From positions 29,661,099-29,725,098 of the forward strand of contig CM036658.1 of NCBI GenBank assembly GCA_020746105.1: a stretch of DNA of 64,000 nt, in the 5' to 3' direction. Below the pieces are notes generated by a model. It saw only the letters and a program-made list of their open reading frames with translations. It was not told where the DNA came from and ran no database searches. Shown piece by piece: positions 55,932 to 63,080 of the stretch (position 1 is the first letter of the stretch; the number at the start of each line of letters is the position of its first letter). This stretch comes from Trogon surrucura (Eukaryota > Chordata > Aves > Trogoniformes > Trogonidae). The translations under genes and the position numbers were made by a program.

Positions 55932-55937
55932 ATTAAA
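55932..55937 (+). terminator. Poly(A) signal ATTAAA, 5' LTR copy
   Basis: ATTAAA followed by a T-rich stretch (gtttttttcttctctc) about 15-30 bases downstream. In the 5' LTR it must be ignored for full-length transcription; the working copy is at 62254-62259. Confidence 0.7.
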
Positions 55938-56085
55938 GCTGTTCTAGTTCGTTTTTTTCTTCTCTCATCCGTAAGTCTCTCTGCCTCATTCCCTTTTCTC
56001 TTCCCGTTTGGGGGGGGGAAGAGGGGGTTAGAGAGCGTCTGTCCGTGTTAGTGGCCGGCCCAGCCCTAACCCGCGACAGATTTAT

Positions 56086-56103
56086 TGGCGCCCAACGTGG
56101 GGC
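56086..56103 (+). other. Primer-binding site, tRNA-Lys1,2 type
   Basis: TGGCGCCCAACGTGGGGC, seven bases after the LTR end, matches the 18-base site used by retroviruses primed with tRNA-Lys1,2 (Mason-Pfizer monkey virus and foamy viruses, for example). It is uninterrupted, so the element could still prime minus-strand DNA synthesis if RT were supplied. Confidence 0.92.
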
Positions 56104-56276
56104 AAGAAAACAAACACCAATCAGGCTCAGACTATTTTACCAGTTATTTAGACACAACTGGGCTCTGATATATTGCCCGCATAGTTTAAATTCCATCCGG
56201 CGCATTTGAGAGCGTATCAGATCTTTTCTTTGAGAGTTCTGAAGGGTTAGAGGAGAAAAACCGGACAGCTCACATC
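56104..56276 (+). other. ERV 5' leader
   Basis: 173 bases between the primer site and the first ATG of gag. It probably carries packaging signals, but no specific structure was assigned. The gag ATG has an A at -3. Confidence 0.6.
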
Positions 56277-58058
56277 ATGTTATCGGTCGGTGAAATGTTA
56301 TGTCATGTTCTTTTAAATGTGGGTTCCTCCCTGGGTGTCAAAATTTTGTCCAAACTCTCGAGGGTGATTTGGTATATCTGTCTGTGGTTTGCCTGCTCTG
56401 ATTTAAAAATGAGAATTTTCACGGTGTTGGGTTTTTTTGTGTCGGTGTATTCTGCAGTATTTTGGGTGATCGGCATACCTGAATACCTTAAGAGCACAAT
56501 GATGAATTTTGTTTTTAACTACACTTTCAATTTCACCTTAGGAAATTATACTAATTTGTTTGCTAATCTGAGTATACCAGGTTTTGAGGATTGTGATTGT
56601 GAATGCAGTTATTTTAATCGAAAGATTGAATTGCTATTGATTCTGATGTTAATGCCCATGAATCTCTTGGCATTGTGGCGTTTCTGTAGGAATTTGTGCA
56701 AGTCATTGAGTATCCCTGTGTCCTTTAACACTCAGTGTGTATCAGCAAATGTCGCCCCTGTGACTAGAAAGAAACATCGGAGAAAGTCAATTGCCCTACC
56801 AACAGATAACACAACTCCAGGACAAAGTCCTTCTAAAGTAGCACCATCAGATGACTCAGACTCAGACTCAAAAAAGAAAGCTGGTCCCCCAACAGATTCA
56901 GTATTAGAAAGGTTAGTTACGGCCTGGAAGGCAAGTCATCCATCATCAGATGGTTCTGATTCAGGACAGGGTCCTTCCCAACCGAAGTCATCAGATGGTT
57001 CAAAGCCACAAACGGACGTAGCTGTCAAACCTTTAACTCTGAGGGACATGCGAGATGTGAGAAAGGACTTTGGCCGTCGTGAGGGTGAATCATATTACAG
57101 GTGGTTACTCCGGTGCTGGGATAAAGGAGCCGAGACCATTAATCTGAACGGTAAAGAAGCCAAACAGCTGGGATCCCTGTCTGGAAACGCAGGTGTTGAC
57201 ACAGAACTTGCAAAAGATGACAACAGTCTCAGCCTCTGGAGACGACTCTTGACAGCTATTAAGAACCGGTATACCCACAAGGACGATATTCCTATCCACA
57301 CAACCAACTGGACCAGCATGGAGAAAGGCATTAAGTTCCTGAGAGAACTAGCAGTGAGAGAGGTGATTTACAGCGATCCACAAACAATTTTAAACCCTGA
57401 TCAAATGCCCTGTCACAAGCACGTTATTCAGATGTTTGTGAGGAGTGCCCCACCAGTGTATAAGCACACCTTGTCAACAATGGTCTGGGCATTAGATGGA
57501 GATGGTCAGGTACCAACAGTGAGTGAAGTGGCCAACAAAGCACGACAGTATGAAGACAGTACTGCCAATCCCCAACAAATTCAGATTGCTGCCATGGAAA
57601 AAATAATCGAGGAAAACAACAGATCACTAGAGAAATTAATTGAGAAAGCAATGGAGAAAACCAATGAAGCAATGGAGAAAACCAATCAAGCAATTGAGAA
57701 AAATAGTGAATCATTTGAGAAAAACAATCAATCATTAGAGAAGCTGATTGATGCATTGTCCAAGAGAGATGACAGACCTCAATGGAGCCGCGTTGATGCT
57801 GTTAGAAAATACAGACCTTCAAGATCAACTAAAAATGATGGCAACTTGTCACGGAATGACTTGTGGATTTTCCTACGTGGATATGGTGAGGATATGAGAA
57901 ACTGGGATGGAAAACCTACTTCTGCTCTACGGGAACGAGTATCCAATTTGCGAAACACCAACAGAAGACAACAATCTGCCACGAGAAGGAATAATCGGAA
58001 TGTAAATGTAGTTAATACTGTGAATCAGGTAAACCCTGTGAATCAACCTCAAAATTAG
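56277..58058 (+). CDS. gag: Gag polyprotein with membrane-spanning N-terminal leader
   Basis: A full 593-codon frame. Residues 1-45 are mixed with a hydrophobic patch (30-40). A predicted membrane span at about 47-67 is followed by a short loop with four N-glycosylation sequons (N81, N85, N90, N97) and a Cys cluster (C106, C108, C110), then a second span at about 117-134 and a basic stretch (RKKHRRK). Residues about 165-245 form a Ser/Asp/Pro-rich linker with a repeated SSDGS. From about 250 to 430 lies a helical, Trp-rich capsid-like region. Residues 440-493 form a coiled coil with heptads encoded by 21-base repeats (57651-57755). The C-terminus is Arg/Asn-rich with no CCHC box, which recalls foamy-virus Gag. 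I know no retroviral matrix domain of this membrane type. It ends at UAG in frame with pol. Confidence 0.9.
   Translation: MLSVGEMLCHVLLNVGSSLGVKILSKLSRVIWYICLWFACSDLKMRIFTVLGFFVSVYSAVFWVIGIPEYLKSTMMNFVFNYTFNFTLGNYTNLFANLSIPGFEDCDCECSYFNRKIELLLILMLMPMNLLALWRFCRNLCKSLSIPVSFNTQCVSANVAPVTRKKHRRKSIALPTDNTTPGQSPSKVAPSDDSDSDSKKKAGPPTDSVLERLVTAWKASHPSSDGSDSGQGPSQPKSSDGSKPQTDVAVKPLTLRDMRDVRKDFGRREGESYYRWLLRCWDKGAETINLNGKEAKQLGSLSGNAGVDTELAKDDNSLSLWRRLLTAIKNRYTHKDDIPIHTTNWTSMEKGIKFLRELAVREVIYSDPQTILNPDQMPCHKHVIQMFVRSAPPVYKHTLSTMVWALDGDGQVPTVSEVANKARQYEDSTANPQQIQIAAMEKIIEENNRSLEKLIEKAMEKTNEAMEKTNQAIEKNSESFEKNNQSLEKLIDALSKRDDRPQWSRVDAVRKYRPSRSTKNDGNLSRNDLWIFLRGYGEDMRNWDGKPTSALRERVSNLRNTNRRQQSATRRNNRNVNVVNTVNQVNPVNQPQN
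57651..57755 (+). repeat. Five 21-base tandem units in gag (heptad repeat)
   Basis: Five in-frame units of 21 bases encode heptads starting MEK, MEK, IEK, FEK and LEK, with hydrophobic first positions and polar or charged positions after. A related heptad start lies upstream (57594 and 57627). The pattern fits a parallel coiled coil that grew by unit duplication and may set Gag oligomer state. Confidence 0.9.
58056..58058 (+). promoter_or_regulatory. In-frame UAG between gag and pol (putative readthrough codon)
   Basis: This is the only stop between gag and pol, which share one frame. Ten bases downstream is a perfect six-pair hairpin (58069-58074 with 58081-58086, six-base loop). This layout resembles the suppressed UAG of gammaretroviruses, where a structure follows after a short spacer. 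Readthrough here is inferred, not shown. Confidence 0.65.
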
Positions 58059-60227
58059 AGGGGCCCTGCCTCCAGCCAGGTGGAGGAGAGGGACAACCGA
58101 GTTTATTGGACTGTGTGGATTCGGTGGCCTGGCACATTAGAACCACGAAAATATAGAGCTCTGGTGGACACTGGTGCACAGTGCACTCTAATGCCATCGA
58201 ATCATACAAGTACTGAAACTGTTACTATTTCTGGAGTGATGGGTGGTTCTCAACAACTGTCTGTATTGGAGGCTGAAATGAGCCTTACTGGGAATATGTG
58301 GAAAAAGCACCCCATAGTGACTGGTCCAAATGCCCCATGCATTCTTGGCATAGACTTCCTCAAGAAAGGGTATTACAAGGATCCAAGAGGGTATCAATGG
58401 GCTTTTGGCATAGCAGCTGTAGAGACTGAGGACATTGATCAGCTGTCTAGCTTGCCCAAACTGTCAGAGGAGTCTAGTGTTGTAGGGCTGATGAAAACTG
58501 AAGACCAACAGGTACCAATTGCTACTAAAACAGTGCATCGACGACAATATCGTACCAACCGAGACTCTGTAGTCCCCATCCATAAGCTGATACGTCAACT
58601 AGAAAGTCAAGGAGTGATCAGCAAAGCTCGCTCATCATTTAACAGTCCTATCTGGCCTGTCCGTAAGTCTGATGGAGAATGGAGATTGACTGTAGACTAT
58701 CGTGGCCTAAATGAGGTTACACCACCGATGAGTGCTGCCGTGCCGGACATGTTAGATCTTCAGTATGAGCTGGAGTCAAAGGCAGCTAAGTGGTATGCCA
58801 CAATTGACATTGCTAATGCGTTTTTCTCTATTCCTATAGCAGCAGAATGCAGGCCGCAGTTTGCTTTCACCTGGAGGGGTATCCAGTACACTTGGAACCG
58901 ACTGCCCCAGGGGTGGAAACACAGCCCTACCATCTGCCATGGACTGATCCACACCGCCCTGGAGAGGGGTGGAGCTCCAGAACATCTGCAATACATTGAT
59001 GACATCATTGTATGGGGTAACACAGCAGAAGAAGTTTTCACGAAAGGTAAGAAAATAATTGAGATTCTTTTGGATGCTAGTTTTGCCATAAAGAGAAGCA
59101 AGGTCAAGGGACCTGCACGAGAGATCCAGTATTTGGGAGTGAAATGGCAAGATGGGCGTCGCCAGATCCCAATAGACGTGATTGACACAATATCAGCTAT
59201 GTTGCCACCAACTAACAAAAAAGAAACACAATCCTTTTTAGGTACTGTGGGTTTCTGGAGAATGCATATTCCTGGTTATAGTCAGATTGTGAAACCTCTT
59301 TTTGATGTGACTCGAAAGAAAAACAAATTTCAGTGGGGCCCTGAACAGCAACAGGCCTTTGAACAAATCAAACAAGAGATTGTACAAGCAGTAGCTCTTG
59401 GGCCAATCCGAACAGGGCAAGATATTAAAAATTTGCTATACACTGCAGCTGGGGATGATGGTCCTACCTGGAGCCTCTGGCAGAGGGCACCAGGAGAAAC
59501 TCGAGGTCGACCCTTAGGATTTTGGAGCCGAAAATATAGAGGCTCTGAGGCCAACTATACTGCAACTGAAAAAGAAATACTGGCCGCATATGAAGGAGTT
59601 AAAGCTGCTTCGGAAGTGATTGGTACTGACACACAGCTTCTCCTAGTACCACGAATACCAGTCCTAAACTGGATGTTCAAGAGTAAAGTTCCTTCCACAC
59701 ATCATGCCACTGATGCTACATGGAGTAAATGGACTGCCCTAATTACACAGAGAGCTCGAATGGGTCATCATAATCGTCCAGGACTTTTAGAGGTAATCGC
59801 AGACTGGCCACAAGGTAAAGACCTTGCAGTGCCCCCAAAGGAGGTGGTGACACGTGCTGAGGAAGCTCCACCATATAATCAGTTACCGGATAATGAAAAG
59901 CAGTATGCCCTATTCACTGATGGATCTTGCCGCCTTGTAGGAAACCGTCGTAAGTGGAAAGCTGCTGTGTGGAGTCCCACACGACGCGTTGCAGAGGCAG
60001 CTGAGGGAGAAGGTGGATCAAGTCAGTTTGCAGAGGTAAAAGCCATCCAGCTGGCCTTAGATATTGCTGAACGAGAAAAATGGCCAGTACTCTATCTTTA
60101 TACTGACTCATGGATGGTGGTAAATGCTTTTTGGGGTTGGTTAAACAGTGGAAGAACAATAACTGGGAGCGCAGAGGTAAGCCTACTTGGGCTGCTGAAC
60201 TATGGCAAGACATTGCTGCTCGGCTAG
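58059..60227 (+). CDS. pol: Pro-Pol, first part: protease, RT, start of RNase H
   Basis: The frame continues from gag after UAG. Residues are numbered here from the GTG at 58080, which is not a true start. Protease: catalytic LVDTGAQ (Asp30) and the ILGIDFL strand (88-94). RT: the conserved WRLTVDYRGLN stretch, the first catalytic Asp in TIDIANAFF (Asp243), LPQGW, and YIDD (305-308), then connection sequence. RNase H: FTDGS (Asp614) and a later YTDS (Asp676). All catalytic residues that I can check are present. About 20 codons after Asp676 the frame runs into unrelated sequence and stops, because the rest of RNase H lies in the -1 frame. The motif style fits avian class III ERVs. Confidence 0.92.
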   Translation, partial: RGPASSQVEERDNRVYWTVWIRWPGTLEPRKYRALVDTGAQCTLMPSNHTSTETVTISGVMGGSQQLSVLEAEMSLTGNMWKKHPIVTGPNAPCILGIDFLKKGYYKDPRGYQWAFGIAAVETEDIDQLSSLPKLSEESSVVGLMKTEDQQVPIATKTVHRRQYRTNRDSVVPIHKLIRQLESQGVISKARSSFNSPIWPVRKSDGEWRLTVDYRGLNEVTPPMSAAVPDMLDLQYELESKAAKWYATIDIANAFFSIPIAAECRPQFAFTWRGIQYTWNRLPQGWKHSPTICHGLIHTALERGGAPEHLQYIDDIIVWGNTAEEVFTKGKKIIEILLDASFAIKRSKVKGPAREIQYLGVKWQDGRRQIPIDVIDTISAMLPPTNKKETQSFLGTVGFWRMHIPGYSQIVKPLFDVTRKKNKFQWGPEQQQAFEQIKQEIVQAVALGPIRTGQDIKNLLYTAAGDDGPTWSLWQRAPGETRGRPLGFWSRKYRGSEANYTATEKEILAAYEGVKAASEVIGTDTQLLLVPRIPVLNWMFKSKVPSTHHATDATWSKWTALITQRARMGHHNRPGLLEVIADWPQGKDLAVPPKEVVTRAEEAPPYNQLPDNEKQYALFTDGSCRLVGNRRKWKAAVWSPTRRVAEAAEGEGGSSQFAEVKAIQLALDIAEREKWPVLYLYTDSWMVVNAFWGWLNSGRTITGSAEVSLLGLLNYGKTLLLG

Positions 60228-61249
60228 AGAACTTAGTTGTAAAGGTGCGTCACGTAGATGCTCATGTGCCCAAAAGTCGTGCTACTGAGGAACATCGACA
60301 CAACCAGCAAGTGGATCAGGCTGCTCAAGTGTTCCAGATAGACTTGGACTGGGAACATAAAGGTGAACTGTTTCTAGCTCGGTGGGCCCACGACACTTCA
60401 GGACATCAGGGAAGAGACGGAACATACAGATGGGCTCGTGACCGAGGGGTGGATTTAACCATGGACGCTATTGCGCAGGTTATCCATGATTGTGAAATAT
60501 GCGCTGAAATTAAGCAAGCTAAGCGATTAAAACCTTTGTGGTATGGGGAACGATGGTTAAAATATAGATATGGGGAGGCCTGGCAGATTGATTACATCAC
60601 ACTTCCTCTAACTCGCCAGGGTAAGCGCTATGTGCTCACTATGGTGGAAGCAACTACCGGATGGTTAGAAACATATCCCGTACCTCACGCCACTGCCAGA
60701 AACACTATCTTGGGCCTAGAAAAGCAGATCTTGTGGCGACATGGCACTCCAGAAAGAATTGAATCAGATAATGGGACTCATTTCAAAAACAATCTTATAG
60801 ACAATTGGGCTAAAGAACATGGTATTGAATGGGTATATCATATCCCTTATCATGCACAAGCCTCTGGGAAAATTGAACGATACAATGGACTGTTAAAAAC
60901 TACTCTGAAAGCAATGGGAGGTGGAACTTTTAAAAACTGGGACAAGCATTTAGCACAAGCCACCTGGTTAGTTAACACCAGAGGATCCATCAATCGTGCT
61001 GGTCCTGCTCATTCAGAGCCTTTGCATACAGTAGAGGGAGATAAAGTCCCTGTGGTGTATGAAAGGAATTTGTTGGGGAAGACTGTCTGGGTATTTCCTG
61101 CTTCGGGCAAAGGCAAACCCATTCGTGGGGTTGCTTTTGCTCAAGGCCCTGGAACTACTTGGTGGGTGATGATGAAAGATGGTGAAGTTCAATGTGTACC
61201 TCAAGGAAATTTAACTCTAGGTGAGAATACTCGATTTAATCCTGTATGA
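60110..61249 (+). CDS. pol: Pol, second part: end of RNase H and integrase
   Basis: This open frame of 379 codons holds the C-terminal RNase H helices (with the conserved His-Val-Asp-Ala-His stretch) and a full integrase. The integrase N-terminal zinc site has His-x4-His (HDTSGH) and Cys-x2-Cys (CEIC). The catalytic core has the Asp of WQIDYI, the Asp of ESDNGTHF and, exactly 35 residues on, the Glu of GKIERYNG, a perfect D,D-35-E triad. A C-terminal SH3-like part follows (TVWVFPASG to the end). The ATG at 60110 lies in a region overlapping the upstream frame and need not be a start. Nothing like dUTPase follows. Confidence 0.92.
   Translation: MDGGKCFLGLVKQWKNNNWERRGKPTWAAELWQDIAARLENLVVKVRHVDAHVPKSRATEEHRHNQQVDQAAQVFQIDLDWEHKGELFLARWAHDTSGHQGRDGTYRWARDRGVDLTMDAIAQVIHDCEICAEIKQAKRLKPLWYGERWLKYRYGEAWQIDYITLPLTRQGKRYVLTMVEATTGWLETYPVPHATARNTILGLEKQILWRHGTPERIESDNGTHFKNNLIDNWAKEHGIEWVYHIPYHAQASGKIERYNGLLKTTLKAMGGGTFKNWDKHLAQATWLVNTRGSINRAGPAHSEPLHTVEGDKVPVVYERNLLGKTVWVFPASGKGKPIRGVAFAQGPGTTWWVMMKDGEVQCVPQGNLTLGENTRFNPV
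60140..60146 (+). other. Frame break in RNase H at GTTAAAC
   Basis: Similarity to RNase H leaves the upstream frame and resumes in the -1 frame at about this point. The two frames overlap only from 60107 to 60227. GTTAAAC is a heptamer known to support -1 slippage in equine arteritis virus. A simple one-base loss from the A run explains it equally well. No retrovirus I know shifts frame inside RNase H, so mutation is the default reading. Confidence 0.6.
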
Positions 61250-61559
61250 TGTTGTTACATAATACTAACAGTGTTCAATAAGTGTTTTTCAGAATAATAA
61301 CCAGTGATGACCAGAGCTGACCTCATCGAGTGACATCCAACAACTGAGCTAGCCTTGTTGAGTGACGTCCAGTAACTTCTTCGAAGTGAACCTACAACCT
61401 ATGGACACGAACTGTAACGAATCTCACATGAACTTTCCTGCCCTGAGAGACTGGTATGATGGATAGAACCCACGATTATGAACTTACTGAACTTTTCCTA
61501 TAAGTAGATCATTAGCTCGTGATCAGTATGACGTAAATGGTATGGAATAAGGGGTGGAA
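61250..61559 (+). other. ERV 3' untranslated region; no env
   Basis: 310 bases between integrase and the 3' LTR with no frame long enough for env and no transmembrane or fusion-peptide-like remnant. It contains an imperfect 25-base direct repeat (61321-61345 and 61353-61377, sharing GAGTGAC and TCCA). Confidence 0.85.
61549..61559 (+). other. Polypurine tract
   Basis: AAGGGGTGGAA directly abuts the TG of the 3' LTR, where plus-strand DNA synthesis would start. It is short and has one T. Confidence 0.75.
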
Positions 61560-62401
61560 TGTCCTGGGTTTAGCTAAAAAACCCAGTCCTGTTTAGTGAT
61601 TTTTACTTTCCAGTTTAGTGTCTTCTAAAAGGCTGCACTTTCTGAAGTCAGCAGCGTGTTTTTTGCAGACAGTGTGTGCTACTGGCAGTGATAACACCTG
61701 ATGTTTACAGTTACGGCCTGGGACTGGTATGTAGAAAGGCTCTTGCTTATACTTATTCCTATAGTGACCAAGGCCACTGCTGGCTCTTGTGTGCCACGCT
61801 AGGGGTGCTGGGTAATAAGAGGGGGGCACAAGGAAGTAAAAGGTGGCACCTCCGGGGGGGTAACAGACAGGACAGGTGACCAACGAGAGTATTCCATCCC
61901 ATATACGTCATATTTAGTATAAATTGAGTGATCACGAGAGTTTCAGCCCTTTTCGGCCCTTTTGCCCCTTTTGCCCTTTTCGGCCTTTTCGCCCTTCCTT
62001 TCTGCAATGGCCGGTGTCCAGAGAGGACTCCATCTGACCTCCTGATTTTGATCCGGATCCTGAGTTCCCGAATCCAGCTCCCTGTATCCAGCTCCCGCCG
62101 CCGCTGAGCCTGGGGTTTCCCCAGTGCCTCCTGCTCTGCAGCACCAGTGGTGATTTCTATCAGGGGAGGGAGTCGGGTTCGATACCGGGCTATTATCTAT
62201 AGTTGTATATAGTTCTTTACTTTTATCTTTTTACCATTATTCCTATTACTTTCATTAAAGCTGTTCTAGTTCGTTTTTTTCTTCTCTCATCCGTAAGTCT
62301 CTCTGCCTCATTCCCTTTTCTCTTCCCGTTTGGGGGGGGGGAAGAGGGGGTTAGAGAGCGTCTGTCCATGTTAGTGGCCGGCCCAGCCCTAACCCGCGAC
62401 A
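61560..62401 (+). repeat. 3' LTR
   Basis: An 842-base LTR nearly identical to the 5' copy. It keeps the TATA box (61918-61925), ATTAAA (62254-62259) and GTAAGT (62293-62298). Its promoter faces into SNX24 intron sequence, away from the direction of SNX24 transcription. Confidence 0.96.
62254..62259 (+). terminator. Poly(A) signal ATTAAA, 3' LTR
   Basis: This is the copy that would end ERV transcripts, with T-rich sequence 15-30 bases downstream. Confidence 0.75.
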
Positions 62402-62406
62402 GTGGG
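62402..62406. repeat. Target-site duplication, right copy (GTGGG)
   Basis: Exact match of the five bases before the 5' LTR. It shows that both ends belong to one insertion and that no recombination has joined different proviruses. Confidence 0.93.
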
Positions 62407-63080
62407 TCTCTGCCCATTCCACTTCTCCAGAGCTGCCTAGCCGTACCAAGGAGAAAATCATCTGAAACAACAGGTTTCAGAGAAAGCAGGCTGAAAACAA
62501 ATGTGTAAGTTGGTAATGAGCTTCCTTAAAGAAAAGGACAAACACTCTCTTTAGTGCCTTTCCTTTCCGGGCACTGAGGATACATAGTGGGAGGTTGAAT
62601 CCAAGAGGAACTGGATACTGTTTTGCTAAGGATAAGGATCCAGAAACCCAGGGATGTCAGGAAAGCCTGTTTTGCCAGCCATGCAGAGACATTGCAGAGA
62701 GGAGGGAGTCTCCTTTTGGTCTCTCATTTCATGCAGGAGACGACCATCATCCTGCTTCTAGCAAAGAAACTAGAACAACCACAACCACACTTCTCAAAAA
62801 TTCCTTCTTCAGTCCTGTTTCTCTGCAATGGCCCCTGACAGTCACACTACAGAAGACAGCCTCTACAGCCCCCTGATGTCTTACTGGCTTTTTGGGAGCC
62901 AGCATGTGAGTAATCTTCTATCTGCCTCAAGCTCCACCAAACTCTTCTGCTATTAATCACAGAATCCTTGATAGTTCTTTGTTTCATCTACTCCAAGAAA
63001 ACATTTTAATTTTGAGCAAGTTAGCGCTCGTGGTAAAGAGATTAATAAAAGATCAACTGTTTAATGCAGTACTCCTGTGA
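62407..63080. other. Host intronic DNA, nothing recognised
   Basis: The continuation of the sequence interrupted by the ERV. It has short ORFs without motifs. Confidence 0.6.

Larger units (their letters stand above)
55239..56078 (+). repeat. 5' LTR
   Basis: An 840-base LTR beginning TGTCCTGGGTTTAGC and ending CCGCGACA. From the TATA box at 55596 and ATTAAA at 55932, I infer U3 of about 385 bases, R of about 330 and U5 of about 125. The start of R is a striking pyrimidine tract of repeated GCCCTTTT units (55624-55678). The first 27 bases contain an inverted repeat. U5 has a GTAAGT (55971-55976). Confidence 0.96.
55239..62401 (+). mobile_element. Young env-less endogenous retrovirus, ERVL-like
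   Basis: This is a complete 7163-base provirus with TG...CA LTRs of 840 and 842 bases, a tRNA-Lys1,2-type primer site, gag, protease, RT, RNase H, integrase and a polypurine tract. Both flanks carry GTGGG. The LTRs differ by two substitutions (55716 T versus 62038 C; 56045 G versus 62368 A) and two G-run lengths (6 versus 7, 9 versus 10). The insertion is therefore recent on an avian time scale. It lies antisense to SNX24, the orientation usually tolerated in introns. Assignment to avian class III rests on pol motifs (LPQGW, YIDD), a Gag without Cys-His boxes and the 5-base duplication. There is no env and no dUTPase. One frame break in RNase H interrupts pol. Confidence 0.95.

Noticed and set aside
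57450..57461. PPVY in Gag as a late-domain (budding) motif
   Set aside because: It sits inside the folded capsid-like region, not in a flexible linker, so it is probably coincidental.
58080..58082. GTG as the start codon of pol
   Set aside because: The frame is open back to the gag UAG, and retroviral pol is not initiated separately. The GTG only marks an arbitrary start of an open stretch.
61250..61559. Env remnant or dUTPase after integrase
   Set aside because: The region is too short and lacks any matching motif in any frame.
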